A stretch of 64,000 nt of DNA from Pelagibacterium halotolerans B2 (GCF_000230555.1 NC_016078.1:3805001-3869000); one strand, 5' to 3'; positions 45,157 through 54,473 are shown, numbered from the stretch's first letter. Translations and numbers: made by a program. The notes: generated by a model from the letters alone, not told the origin.

Positions 45157-45789
45157 ATGGGTACAGCACAATATGATCCCGGATCATTGGGACGTCCTGC
45201 CTGGAATGCCGGTCGCAAGGTTGGCGTTAAGAAGCCTCTGAAACAGCGACAGATATGGGCAATCCGCTTCTTTCTCGACAGGGAAGGTCGGATGCGAGAT
45301 CGAGCGCTGTTCGATCTAGCGATCGACAGCAAGTTGCGAGGCTGCGATCTCGTGAAGATGAAGATCGGAACTCTGGTCACTGGACGGGAGATCCGAACAC
45401 GCGCAATGGTCACTCAGCAAAAGACGGGCCGGCCGGTGCAGTTCGAGATCACAGCAGACGCGCGGGCAAGTCTACTCGCATGGCTTGAGCGACGTGGCGG
45501 AACGATAGACGACTATGCCTTTCCAAGTCGCGTTGATCATTCCGACCACCTGAGCACCCGCCAGTATGCGCGACTGGTGGATGAATGGGTGACTGCAATC
45601 GGCCTCCGCAAGGAAGAGTATGGCACGCACTCGCTCCGACGCACGAAGGCGGCCATCATTTATAAGGCGACGGGCAACCTTCGCGCGATCCAGATCCTGC
45701 TGGGGCACACCAAGATCGAGAACACAGTCCGATATTTGGGCGTCGACATAGAAGATGCGTTGGAGCTGGCCGAGAAGACTGAAATCTAG
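45157..45789 (+). CDS. Small tyrosine recombinase/integrase (catalytic domain only)
   Basis: A 210-residue tyrosine recombinase lacking the long N-terminal core-binding domain of phage integrases. The complete catalytic set is present: Arg61 (SKLRGCDL), Lys89 (QQKTGRP), His158-x-x-Arg161 (GTHSLRRTK), His184 (LLGHTKIENT) and Tyr193 (VRYLGVD). AAGGAGA precedes the ATG. A broken direct-repeat copy occurs at 54720-55052 with similar upstream sequence (a GTTTCT motif and a GGCC dyad before the start). It looks like a solitary mobile recombinase unit; its recombination site is unknown. Confidence 0.9.
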   Translation: MGTAQYDPGSLGRPAWNAGRKVGVKKPLKQRQIWAIRFFLDREGRMRDRALFDLAIDSKLRGCDLVKMKIGTLVTGREIRTRAMVTQQKTGRPVQFEITADARASLLAWLERRGGTIDDYAFPSRVDHSDHLSTRQYARLVDEWVTAIGLRKEEYGTHSLRRTKAAIIYKATGNLRAIQILLGHTKIENTVRYLGVDIEDALELAEKTEI

Positions 45790-45793
45790 GCGA

Positions 45794-45825
45794 GGGGGCG
45801 GCTCGACGCTGTCTGAGCCGCTCCC
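45794..45825 (+). terminator. Hairpin terminator after recombinase gene
   Basis: An 11-bp GC-rich stem with one wobble (45794-45804 with 45815-45825; core GCGGCTC/GAGCCGC) and a ten-base loop, starting 5 bp after the recombinase stop codon. No T-run follows, so termination may be weak or aided by Rho. Confidence 0.6.
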
Positions 45826-45967
45826 GACACCGAAGCCCTCAGCTCGAAACCTCTCTCAACTTTGCGCCTCCATTGCCACCGTCGAGGCCGGATCGGCAAT
45901 TTTCCGAAACCAGCCGGTCCATTTAGCCGACCGCAATGGCATGATGAAGATAAATGTTCGGCAGGCT

Positions 45968-46966
45968 TCACATTCTGCGGAGCGTAATAAGGTCGCTGGG
46001 GGCAGGCGCTCGCCAAACCATCTGCCAGCTCTCGATGACATTGGATTGCGTTACCGCAAGCGCGGGAAGAGCGACCCAGGCAGGAACCCGATGGCCCAGC
46101 AACGCGCGCACCGTGGTCTTGGCGCCGACCACCCCTTGAGCAAAAGGCTGTTGTGCTCCTATACCCTTTATGATGGCGTTGTCGGCGAGGGCGACTGCGA
46201 CGTCACGGCCCAGATCGATAGTGGTCAGCGGCACGGAGCGCTCCTGAGCCTTCAATGCTGTCATTGCGCCAATCGCGGGCGCCTCCCAGACCACGAAGAG
46301 GGCGGCAATGTCGGCGTCGCTCTGTAGAAGCGCTTCGGTCTCGGCCCTTGCGTCTTCGATGGCCGAGAATTTGCGCGTTGCGATGCGGACGTCGGGGCGA
46401 TTGGCCTGGATCCACTTGGCGAACGCGATCTCGCGCTCGTTGGTGGCATAAAAGTCGACACCATACGCCAGCACACCCAAGTGTCCTTCACTTGGAACAT
46501 AGGGCGAGAGCAGCTCGGCCGCCACCTGGCCCAGCCCGAAATTGTCCGCCGAAACGAGACTCACATAGTCGCTGCCCGGCAGCAGTCCAGTGGGAACGTT
46601 GTCGAGCAGGATGAGTTGTATGCCCGCCTTGGCGACTCTGCGGTGGGCCTCAACAACATCGGCGTTTCCGATCGGGATCGAAATTATCGCGTCGACTCCG
46701 GAAGCGATCAGTCGGTCGAGTGCCTCGACTTGTCGGCGAGGATCGAAGTGACAATCGACCACCTCCGGCACGATGGCGCCATAGTCACCCAAGGTGCCCA
46801 CAATTCCCGCAAGTTGTTGTTTCGAATAGTCCCCGTTCATGGTGTGCATCACGACGGTGACCGAAAATCCTCGCTCGCGCGATGCTGCGATGTCGGTCTC
46901 CGAAAGCTCTACACTTGATGGCGGTGTCGCCCGTTCGCCATGCGGGCCAAGCCCGGAAATAGGCAT
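45968..46966 (-). CDS. Leaderless sugar-binding-protein paralogue (Peripla_BP_4 fold)
   Basis: A 332-residue protein with the ribose-type periplasmic-binding-protein fold but no signal peptide; the N-terminus (MPISGLGPHGERATPPSS) is hydrophilic. It is a clear paralogue of the exported binding protein at 49520-50638, sharing IISIPIGNADVVEAHRRV-like, LLDNVPTGLLPGSDYVS, IKGIGAQQPFAQG and VALPALAVTQSN regions. It follows the ROK regulator by 11 bp on the same strand with an AGGGAG site. A cytoplasmic sensor that reports ligand to the ROK protein is one reading; a secondarily leaderless relic is another. Confidence 0.85.
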   Translation of the reverse strand: MPISGLGPHGERATPPSSVELSETDIAASRERGFSVTVVMHTMNGDYSKQQLAGIVGTLGDYGAIVPEVVDCHFDPRRQVEALDRLIASGVDAIISIPIGNADVVEAHRRVAKAGIQLILLDNVPTGLLPGSDYVSLVSADNFGLGQVAAELLSPYVPSEGHLGVLAYGVDFYATNEREIAFAKWIQANRPDVRIATRKFSAIEDARAETEALLQSDADIAALFVVWEAPAIGAMTALKAQERSVPLTTIDLGRDVAVALADNAIIKGIGAQQPFAQGVVGAKTTVRALLGHRVPAWVALPALAVTQSNVIESWQMVWRAPAPSDLITLRRM

Positions 46967-46977
46967 TCCGTCTCTCC

Positions 46978-48336
46978 CTATGCGGTCGGCGCTGGCGGCT
47001 GTGGCCGGGTCGGCACTGCCGCAAGGCGCTGGTTCGCTGCATCGAGCGCATCTTGAAATCCAGGATGGTCCAGCACGCTGCCCTGCGTGATCCAGCCACG
47101 CAAGGTGGCGGTGGAAAAAATCTGTTCGGTGACGACAGCAGCCGCGCCGACCAAACCGGCCGAACTTCCCATTTGTGAGCGCAGAATACGAAGATCGCGC
47201 GTTACGAGGGGATGGGAGTTGCGATAGACCGCTTCGCGGACCGCTGCGAGAATAGTGTCGCTGGTCTGCGCCGCGCTTCCTCCCAGGACGATGAGGGCGG
47301 GATTGATCATGTTCGTCAGTGCCGCGACGGTCTCACCGATCAGGCGTCCACTCTTTGAGAGCAGTTCAGTAGCGATGCTGTCGCCCATCTGCGCGGCCTG
47401 TCCGACATCGATAGCCGTGATTTCGCCCAGGCGGTCCAATGTGTCCGCGAGATACGGACTCTGACCACTGAGTGCTGCGGTCGTTGCCGCTGCCGCAATG
47501 GCTGTGCTGCCCGCTGCCGCTTCAAGAGTGGGTGATCCTGCCACAGTAGCGACGGGAATTTGTCCAATCAGACCCGCCGCACCCTGGGCGCCGCGGTAGA
47601 CGGTTCCGTTGACGGCAATGCCGGCGCCGATGCGGGTGCCGACCTTGATAAACAGCATTGTCTGCTGACCCACGCCGCCTCCGGCTTTGAGTTCGCCCAT
47701 GGTCATAGTCTCGACGCTCGAACGCATCCATACCGGGGCGTTAAAATGCACCAGCAGTCGCTCGACGAACGGAAACCCTTCCCAGCCGGGCATGAATTCG
47801 GGTGTCCGGCAAAGAAAATCGGCGCCTTCGACCATGGCAACGGGGCCGGGCACAGACAGCCCGACACCCCAGACCGGCTTCCTATTCTGGTGCTTTTCGA
47901 GAACCCATTCGAACAGCGCAATGAGCCGATTCAGAATGGGCGAGGGATCGGACGCAAGGTCGATGGCCTCATGGTGTTCCATGAGCAGGTGTCCATCGAG
48001 ATCAGCAATGCCCACGCCCAGCGCGGTCTGGTCCAGCGTAGCGACGAGCACCCGGCCGATATCTGCATTGAACCGCACGAGCCGGGGTGCGCGCCCCCCG
48101 CTCGCGGCACCGAGTTCGCTTTCGTCAACGAGATCCAGCCCGGTAAGGGTGGCTAGCCGGTCCGCCACCACGGCGCGGCCCAGTTCGCTTTCCCGCTCGA
48201 TCTCCTGTCGCGTACTAGCGATTCCAGTCCGCACCAGCGTCAGGACCGTTGAGAGGGAGTTGACTACCGCTTCGCCTGAACGGCCGCGCACCTTTGAAGC
48301 GGGGCGTGGAGACGCTTTTTGTCTGTCCACTTTCAT
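46978..48336 (-). CDS. ROK-family transcriptional regulator lacking zinc and catalytic motifs
   Basis: A 452-residue ROK protein with an N-terminal winged helix (about residues 25-90, TRQEIERESELGRAVVADRLATL) and a sugar-kinase-like domain from about 95. The usual ROK zinc motif (a GH followed by C-x-C-G-x-x-G-C) is absent: the equivalent region reads GLIGQIPVATVAGSPTLEAA. The catalytic Asp of the N-D-N motif is also replaced (MRSSVETM). It should therefore be a pure repressor, not a kinase. It is divergent from the sugar catabolism/transport operon and presumably controls it through the palindrome at 48439-48453. Confidence 0.9.
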   Translation of the reverse strand: MKVDRQKASPRPASKVRGRSGEAVVNSLSTVLTLVRTGIASTRQEIERESELGRAVVADRLATLTGLDLVDESELGAASGGRAPRLVRFNADIGRVLVATLDQTALGVGIADLDGHLLMEHHEAIDLASDPSPILNRLIALFEWVLEKHQNRKPVWGVGLSVPGPVAMVEGADFLCRTPEFMPGWEGFPFVERLLVHFNAPVWMRSSVETMTMGELKAGGGVGQQTMLFIKVGTRIGAGIAVNGTVYRGAQGAAGLIGQIPVATVAGSPTLEAAAGSTAIAAAATTAALSGQSPYLADTLDRLGEITAIDVGQAAQMGDSIATELLSKSGRLIGETVAALTNMINPALIVLGGSAAQTSDTILAAVREAVYRNSHPLVTRDLRILRSQMGSSAGLVGAAAVVTEQIFSTATLRGWITQGSVLDHPGFQDALDAANQRLAAVPTRPQPPAPTA

Positions 48337-48438
48337 GTCTCGACTGCCTGTGCGGGTTCGCGTTCAGCCTTTCGGCGCGGAAAATTCGCGACTTCAAGCG
48401 ATATATGGTCATTCTTAAACACGCAAGCATCAGACTTA

Positions 48439-48453
48439 TGCTGATTATCAGCA
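48439..48453. promoter_or_regulatory. Perfect palindrome in ROK/sugar-operon divergent region
   Basis: TGCTGAT (48439-48445) and ATCAGCA (48447-48453) form a perfect dyad about one base. An overlapping AGCAT-n7-ATCGT-like repeat (AGCAT at 48427, ATGCT at 48439) and an ACGCAA/TTGCGT pair (48421-48426, 48459-48464) lie around it. This is the least GC-rich part of the 316-bp region between the divergent starts, where the promoters should be, so it is a good candidate ROK operator. The rest of 48337-48652 shows no gene. Confidence 0.55.
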
Positions 48454-48652
48454 AAAGTTTGCGTACTTATGCAGAATGTCCATTGACTTGCCCTTTTCTC
48501 TGAGCAAAAGTGCCCCCATGCACCCAACTACGAGGTGTGAGGGAGGATCGGGCAAAACAGGTGTCGCCCTTGCGGCACGTGACACGCCGAAGATCCGCAA
48601 ACGAAGAATTCCAACACGCCGCCGGGCATCACTTCCGGCGAACGGAGGAGCT

Positions 48653-49477
48653 ATGTCGCGCTGGAAGCTGGCCTATCATGCCAATTGCTGGGGTCCCCTG
48701 GGAGGTCATCCGGTGGGGGTCACCTCAATCGGGCAGCTTAACTACATGACTTTCGCGGATATGAGGCCAGCCTTCCTGGACATCGCGCGAGCCGGATATG
48801 AAGGCGTTGAAATCTTTGATGGAAACCTGATGAGCTATGCGGACGACAAGAACGCGCTAAAAGCGCTTTTGTCCGAAACGGGGCTGACACTGCTTGCTGT
48901 TTATGCCGGCGCCAATCTGATCTTCGAGGACGTTCTCGAGGAGGAATTGAATAGGATCGATGCGGTGGCGGCGCTCGCTGCAGAGTTCTCGGTGCCACAT
49001 TTTGTCGTTGGTGGCGGCGCTCGCCGGCGTTCGGGTCCGCGTCCGGATGATTATAAGAAAACGGCTGCGGGCCTCGAAAGGGTTGCCACCATTGCGCGAG
49101 AGCACGGTCTCGCGCCGCATTATCATCCGCATCTTTCGACCCTGGCGGAAACGCCCGAAGAGATCGCGCAGATTTTCGGTGAGACCGGCATAGGTTTTTG
49201 CCCTGATACGGCGCATCTGGCAGGTGCAGGGGGCGACCCCGCCGCGCTGATCCGGGAATACAAGGACCGTATTTCCTACGTCCACCTCAAGGGCCTACAG
49301 CGCGAGCCTTTCGGCTTTACGCCGCTCGATGAAGGCGATCTCGATATCGCCGCCATCATCGACGTGCTGAAAGAGGTCGGGTTTTCCGGCTGGGTCGCGA
49401 CCGAACTCGATGCATGGTCCGACCCATTCGAGGGTGCGACCCGCAGCAAGGCGTTTCTCGATAAGGTGGCAGGCTAG
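48653..49477 (+). CDS. Sugar phosphate isomerase/epimerase-family (xylose isomerase-like TIM barrel) protein
   Basis: A 274-residue TIM-barrel protein of the AP-endonuclease family 2/IolE-IolI superfamily. Metal-ligand candidates are in GVEIFDGN, APHYHPHLST, IGFCPDTAHLAGAG and WVATELDAW. GGAGGAG precedes the ATG at 48653; the frame extends upstream without similarity. It is the first gene of the sugar operon and probably interconverts keto-sugars or inosose-like intermediates with the dehydrogenase at 50757. Confidence 0.88.
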   Translation: MSRWKLAYHANCWGPLGGHPVGVTSIGQLNYMTFADMRPAFLDIARAGYEGVEIFDGNLMSYADDKNALKALLSETGLTLLAVYAGANLIFEDVLEEELNRIDAVAALAAEFSVPHFVVGGGARRRSGPRPDDYKKTAAGLERVATIAREHGLAPHYHPHLSTLAETPEEIAQIFGETGIGFCPDTAHLAGAGGDPAALIREYKDRISYVHLKGLQREPFGFTPLDEGDLDIAAIIDVLKEVGFSGWVATELDAWSDPFEGATRSKAFLDKVAG

Positions 49478-49519
49478 AACTTCACATTTTCAACGATTGC
49501 ACAACGGGAGGAGACCCAA

Positions 49520-50638
49520 ATGCATCTATTCAAGTCATCCGTCATAGCGGCGACGCTCTTGTCTGCCGCAGCCACAGGAACAGTTCTGGCGCAAAGTCCG
49601 GACGAAGCCCTGGCGACCCTTTCCGATCAGGTGCTATCCACCGGTCCGGGTGGGGAGGAGCCAATCCCGGCCGCCGATATCACACTCAGCGAAGAGGAAC
49701 TTGCCCAGATTTCGGATATGGGTGCAACCGCAGCCATCGTCATGCACTATGGCGGCAATGACTGGGCACAGGCTCAAATCGACGGGCTTAACCAGCAGTT
49801 TGAGGAAATGGGAATCGAGGTGATTGCTGTTACCGATGCTGGGTTCGCACCTGAAAAACAAGTCTCGGACATTGAGACGATTCTCGCACAAAATCCTGAC
49901 ATCATCGTCTCCATTCCTACCGATCCGGTGGCGACGGCTGACGCTTACCGGCAGGCGGCGGCCCAGGGCGTAGAACTGGTTTTCATGGATAACGTGCCGG
50001 CCAACATGGAGGCGGGAACCGACTATGTGAGCGTGGTCTCCGCCGACAATTACGGCAACGGTGTCGCATCGGCGCATTTGATGGCCAAGGCACTTGATGG
50101 CGCGGGGCAGATCGGCCTTGTGTTCCATGCTGCCGACTTTTTTGTCACCCAGCAGCGCTACGACGCTTTCAAGACCACGATTACCGAAAACTATCCCGAG
50201 ATTGAAATTGTCGATGAGCAGGGCATCGCCGGCCCAGATTTCACCGGCCAGGCAGAGCGTGCCGCTTCGGCAATGATGACAGCAAACCCCGCAATCGACG
50301 GCATCTGGGCGGTCTGGGACGTGCCGGCCGAAGGCGTGATCGCGGCGGCCCGTGCGAACGGACGCGACGATCTGGTGATCACCACCATCGATCTCGGCGA
50401 GAACGTTGCCATCGACATGGCGCGCGGTGGCTATATCAAGGGACTTGGCGCGCAGCAGCCCTTTGCCCAGGGGCAGACCGAAGCCAAGCTTGCCGGTTAT
50501 GCTCTCCTCGGCAAGGAGGCGCCGGCCTATGTCGCGCTTCCGGCGCTTCCGGTCGAGCAGTCGAACCTGCTCGATGCGTGGGAGACGGTCTACTCTCAGC
50601 CTGCGCCCGATACCGTCGTCCAGAGCATGAACCAGTAG
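49520..50638 (+). CDS. Ribose-type ABC transporter, sugar-binding protein
   Basis: A 372-residue periplasmic binding protein (Peripla_BP_4 class) with a signal peptide at about residues 1-25 ending VLAQSP. The fold is visible from AAIVMHYGGNDWAQAQIDG, through IIVSIPTDPVATADAY and FMDNVPANMEAGTDY, to TTIDLGENVAIDMARGGYIKG. GGGAGGAG precedes the ATG. It works with the ATPase (51944) and permease (53493). The leaderless paralogue across the divergent promoter binds perhaps the same sugar. Confidence 0.93.
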   Translation: MHLFKSSVIAATLLSAAATGTVLAQSPDEALATLSDQVLSTGPGGEEPIPAADITLSEEELAQISDMGATAAIVMHYGGNDWAQAQIDGLNQQFEEMGIEVIAVTDAGFAPEKQVSDIETILAQNPDIIVSIPTDPVATADAYRQAAAQGVELVFMDNVPANMEAGTDYVSVVSADNYGNGVASAHLMAKALDGAGQIGLVFHAADFFVTQQRYDAFKTTITENYPEIEIVDEQGIAGPDFTGQAERAASAMMTANPAIDGIWAVWDVPAEGVIAAARANGRDDLVITTIDLGENVAIDMARGGYIKGLGAQQPFAQGQTEAKLAGYALLGKEAPAYVALPALPVEQSNLLDAWETVYSQPAPDTVVQSMNQ

Positions 50639-50649
50639 CTCTGAGATGC

Positions 50650-50686
50650 GAGCGGCGGCCGGATACCTCCCTCCGGCCGTCAGCTC
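50650..50686 (+). other. Intercistronic stem-loop after sugar-binding-protein gene
   Basis: GAGC plus GGCGGCCGGA (50650-50663) pairs with TCCGGCCGTC-A-GCTC (50672-50686), with one wobble and one bulged base, around an eight-base loop. It begins 11 bp after the stop codon and precedes the oxidoreductase gene. Confidence 0.7.
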
Positions 50687-50756
50687 ACCACAACCAGCCA
50701 AACACCTCCTGCAAACATTGTGCTGTCGGCGCCGCCGCGCACACGAGACCAATTGG

Positions 50757-51926
50757 ATGAAGACAATGAAGCGTATGAATGTAGCAATGATCGGTGGCGG
50801 GTTCATGGGCAAGGCCCATGCCATGGCCTATGCGGCGATGCCGATGTTCTTCTGGCCCGCTCCGGCAATTCCAGTGCGCAAAGTGGTGGTCGATGTTACC
50901 GAGGCAGCTGCGGATGATGCCAGGGACCGGTTTGGCTTCGAGGTATCCTCATCGGACTGGAAATCGGTCATCGAGCGCGACGATGTCGATGTTGTCGATA
51001 TCGTAACTCCTAATGACAGCCATGCCGAAATTGCCATCGCTGCAGCTAAGGCGGGAAAGCACATCATATGCGAAAAACCGCTTGCCCGGACAGGTGAAGA
51101 GGCCAGGCCCATGCTTGATGCGGTGCGCGAAGCCGGGGTCATTCACATGGTCGCCTTCAACTACCGCCGTACGCCGGCCGTTGCGTTGGCGCGCAAGTTC
51201 ATCGATGAGGGCCGTATCGGCGACATTGTCAACTTTCGCGGCACCTATCTGCAGGACTGGTCGGCCGATCCTGACAGCCCCTTGTCATGGCGGTTCCAAA
51301 AGAAAGTGGCCGGTTCCGGGGCAATTGGCGACATTGGCACGCATGTTCTCGATTTCGCGCGCTATCTCGCTGGTGAGATCACTGGCGTCCACGCGGTCAA
51401 CCGCACTCTTATTCCCGACCGGCCGGTCGCAAGCGGGCACCTGGACAAGCTCGGCACCGGCGGGGGCGGCGCAGGCGGCGAGCGCGGTACCGTGGATGTT
51501 GATGACGAGACCATTACCCTGCTGCGCTTTGCCAGCGGCGCTACCGGGTCTCTCGAGGCGTCGCGCAACGCTTACGGTCGCAACAACTATCTGACCTTTG
51601 AAGTGCATGGCACCAAAGGATCGCTGGTCTTTAATTATGAGCGTCGCGATGAACTGCAGGTGATGTTCGCCGACGATCCAGCCGATGCACGCGGGTTCCG
51701 CACCATCTATACTGGTGCAGCCCATCCCTACGGAGAGGGACTGTGGCCAATCCCCGCGCTGGGCATTGGTTATGGCGAAACCAAAATTGTCGAGTGCTAT
51801 GATTTCTTCAAGGCGATCGTCGAGAACACCCAGCCCAGCCCCAATTTCGAGGACGGGTACAGGATTTCCCAGATCGCTGACGCCATGATCCGTTCCGGGG
51901 AAAACGGCAGCTGGGTCGAGACTTGA
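50757..51926 (+). CDS. Gfo/Idh/MocA-family oxidoreductase
   Basis: A 389-residue NAD(P)-dependent sugar/cyclitol dehydrogenase. The N-terminal Rossmann loop is VAMIGGGFMGKAHAMAY, followed by VVDIVTPNDSHAEIAIAA and the catalytic-lysine motif ICEKPLART. A second motif GAIGDIGTHVLDFARYL gives the active-site Asp/His. The start was set at 50757 (a second ATG is 9 bp later). It lies within the sugar operon between binding protein and ATPase, so it likely oxidises the imported sugar or cyclitol before the epimerase acts. Confidence 0.92.
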   Translation: MKTMKRMNVAMIGGGFMGKAHAMAYAAMPMFFWPAPAIPVRKVVVDVTEAAADDARDRFGFEVSSSDWKSVIERDDVDVVDIVTPNDSHAEIAIAAAKAGKHIICEKPLARTGEEARPMLDAVREAGVIHMVAFNYRRTPAVALARKFIDEGRIGDIVNFRGTYLQDWSADPDSPLSWRFQKKVAGSGAIGDIGTHVLDFARYLAGEITGVHAVNRTLIPDRPVASGHLDKLGTGGGGAGGERGTVDVDDETITLLRFASGATGSLEASRNAYGRNNYLTFEVHGTKGSLVFNYERRDELQVMFADDPADARGFRTIYTGAAHPYGEGLWPIPALGIGYGETKIVECYDFFKAIVENTQPSPNFEDGYRISQIADAMIRSGENGSWVET

Positions 51927-51943
51927 GCATGAAGGAGGCGAAG

Positions 51944-53500
51944 GTGTCGGACTATGCCGTGGAAATGCGTGGCATTTCCAAGCGTTTTGGTGGTGTCCGT
52001 GCCCTGAAAGGTGTCGATCTGGCCGTACGAGCGGGCGAGGTTCACGCGCTACTGGGCGAAAACGGGGCGGGGAAGTCAACAATCCTCAAGGTGTTGCAGG
52101 GTGTCTTGACCCCTGATGCCGGAAGCATTGTCGTCAACGGGCGCGAGGTTTCGCACCTGACGCCCCGGACCGCCGCCGACCTGGGGATCGGTATGATCTT
52201 TCAGGAAATGAGCCTTGTCCCCTCGCTCACCGTGGCCCAGAACATTTTTCTGGCGCGGGAGCCGCTTGGGGGTGGCGGCCTGATCGCCGATCGCGAAATG
52301 GAACGCCGTGCTCGGGACATCTTCGCGTCGATGGGGGTGGCGATCGACCCGGGCGTCGAAGTGGCAGACCTGAGTGCCGGCCAGCAACAGCTCACGGAAA
52401 TCGCCAAGGCGCTCAGCCGGAACGTCAATGTTCTGATTCTCGATGAACCCACATCCGCGCTCACGTCCACGGAAGTGAGCATCCTTTTTGATTTGCTGGC
52501 GGCTCTTCGGAAGGAAGGCAAGGCCATCATCTATGTTTCGCACCGCATGGACGAGATATTTCGCGTCGCCGATATGGCGACCGTCTTGCGTGATGGTGAA
52601 CGGGTGGCGAGCCGGCCCATTGCCCAGTATTCCCTTGAGTCGCTTATTGCCGACATCATGGGCAAGGCCAGTCGCGACATGACCGAATTCATGTCGGCGA
52701 GTAATGCCGGCGAGGAGGTTGTGCTGCGGCTTCGCGACGTGTCGATTAAGGGACGCGAGGGCAGCATAAATCTCGAGCTGCACAGGGGCGAAGTTCTGGG
52801 CCTTGCCGGTCTTATGGGGGCGGGGCGCTCTCGTCTGGCGCGCATTCTGTTCGGGCTGGAGCGGGATGTCTCGGGGACCATTGAATTGCACGGCAAGCCT
52901 GTCGCCATCGAATCGCCAGGGGCTGCAAAGGCCCTTGGGTTTGCGCTCGTCCCCGAGGATCGGCGCCGCCAGGGTCTCGTTCTTGAGCATTCCATCGAGG
53001 ATAACATCGCCCTGCCGGTTCTGGAGCGCGTTTCCGGTAGCGTGTTCATGCGGGGAGGCGATCGCAACCGGCTCGCCCAAAAGACCATAAAGGACCTGTC
53101 GATCAAGACGAGTTCCGAGCGGTTGCCGGCCAATGCGCTCTCCGGCGGCAATCAGCAAAAGATTGTCATCGGGAAATGGCTCGCGGCCGAGCCGGACATT
53201 CTCATCATGGATGAACCGACGGCCGGAATCGATATTGGCTCCAAGACTGAAATCATCCAGCTGGTCCGACGTCTGGCAGCCGAAGGGCGCTCAATTATCT
53301 TCATATCATCAGAGCTTGCCGAATTGCTGGCGGTTTCCGACCGCATTGCGGTGTTGGACAAGGGCTCCGTCCGGCGCATTGTCCACCGTAGCGACCTCAT
53401 CGGTGAAGGGGTCGAAACGACCGAACCTGGAACCGAATTTCAACGCGCCGAACAAAGGCTGCAGCTCATCCTTCAGGAGAGGAATTCCACGAATGTCTAA
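51944..53500 (+). CDS. Ribose-type ABC transporter ATPase (tandem domains)
   Basis: A 518-residue ATPase with two ABC domains, as in RbsA/MglA. The first has Walker A GENGAGKST near residue 35, signature LSAGQQQL and Walker B LILDEPTSAL. The second has a degenerate Walker A (GLMGAGRSR) and signature ALSGGNQQKI with ILIMDEPTAGID, which is normal for the family. The GTG at 51944 is preferred because AAGGAGG ends five bases before it; ATG at 51929 and TTG at 51923 are in frame upstream. The stop overlaps the permease start by 8 bp. Confidence 0.92.
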   Translation: MSDYAVEMRGISKRFGGVRALKGVDLAVRAGEVHALLGENGAGKSTILKVLQGVLTPDAGSIVVNGREVSHLTPRTAADLGIGMIFQEMSLVPSLTVAQNIFLAREPLGGGGLIADREMERRARDIFASMGVAIDPGVEVADLSAGQQQLTEIAKALSRNVNVLILDEPTSALTSTEVSILFDLLAALRKEGKAIIYVSHRMDEIFRVADMATVLRDGERVASRPIAQYSLESLIADIMGKASRDMTEFMSASNAGEEVVLRLRDVSIKGREGSINLELHRGEVLGLAGLMGAGRSRLARILFGLERDVSGTIELHGKPVAIESPGAAKALGFALVPEDRRRQGLVLEHSIEDNIALPVLERVSGSVFMRGGDRNRLAQKTIKDLSIKTSSERLPANALSGGNQQKIVIGKWLAAEPDILIMDEPTAGIDIGSKTEIIQLVRRLAAEGRSIIFISSELAELLAVSDRIAVLDKGSVRRIVHRSDLIGEGVETTEPGTEFQRAEQRLQLILQERNSTNV

Positions 53501-54473
53501 TGCTCTTACCTCCACCGTGCCGTCTGGACTGGTCGGCTGGTTCAAGTCGTCCTGGCGGCAGAACATTATCTATTTTGGCATTGTCGCGGTTTTCATCTTC
53601 TTCGCCATCACCTTGGGTGACCGCGGCTTTACTCATCCTCAGAACCTGCTCAATATTTTCCGCCAGAGTGCAATTATCGCGGTGATGGCGGTGGCGATGA
53701 CCTTTGTCCTTTCATCAGGCGAAATCGACCTCTCCGTGGGTTCGGTCGCCGGACTGGCATCGGTTACAACGGCCATGGGGTTGATGAGCGGAGGCCTGCT
53801 CTTCGGCGTAGGAGCCGGGATAGTGACAGGTTTGACCGTGGGACTTATCAACGGCCTGCTGACCACGCGTCTCAATATTCCCTCGTTCCTGGTTACGCTG
53901 GCGATGATGGGGATAGCAGTAGGAACCGCGATGTGGATCAGCGATACGGCATCAGTACCGATCCTCAACATGGGTTATTCCGCGTTTTTTGGAGGAGGCA
54001 CTCCCTTTGGAATCCCCTCGCTTCTACTCTGGATGTTCTGTTTGGGTATTGTGGGACACATTACGCTCAAGCATACCCGCTTCGGTCGGCAGGTCCTCGC
54101 AGTTGGCGGAAACCTGACCGCGGCGCGGTACTCGGGCGTCAATACAAAGCGTATCAAGCTCACCGTGCTGATGATCTCCTCAATGACAGCTGCCGTAGCG
54201 GGTATGCTGTATGCTGGACGCCTGCAATCGGGCCGGTTCCAATTGGGGGAAGGGGACGAGCTTTCCGTCATCGCTGCCGCCGTCCTCGGCGGCACGGCGC
54301 TGTTCGGCGGGCGCGGCACCGTGATTGGATCGATTTTCGGCGCTCTGATGATCGGGGTGATCAACAATGGTCTCATCCTGATGGGGCTCGAATATTCCCA
54401 GCAGCTGATTGCCCGTGGGGGTATCATCATCCTTGCCGTCGCAATCAGTCAGATGGGGCGCAACAGAGACTAA
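53493..54473 (+). CDS. Ribose-type ABC transporter permease
   Basis: A 326-residue inner-membrane permease of the RbsC family with about eight to ten helices. Typical segments are SGEIDLSVGSVAGLASV, INGLLTTRLNIPSFLVTL, ITLKHTRFGRQVLAVGGN and GGTALFGGRGTVIGSIFGAL. AGGAGAGG precedes the ATG, which overlaps the ATPase gene. It is the last gene of the sugar operon, 246 bp before the broken recombinase copy. Confidence 0.94.
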   Translation: MSNALTSTVPSGLVGWFKSSWRQNIIYFGIVAVFIFFAITLGDRGFTHPQNLLNIFRQSAIIAVMAVAMTFVLSSGEIDLSVGSVAGLASVTTAMGLMSGGLLFGVGAGIVTGLTVGLINGLLTTRLNIPSFLVTLAMMGIAVGTAMWISDTASVPILNMGYSAFFGGGTPFGIPSLLLWMFCLGIVGHITLKHTRFGRQVLAVGGNLTAARYSGVNTKRIKLTVLMISSMTAAVAGMLYAGRLQSGRFQLGEGDELSVIAAAVLGGTALFGGRGTVIGSIFGALMIGVINNGLILMGLEYSQQLIARGGIIILAVAISQMGRNRD

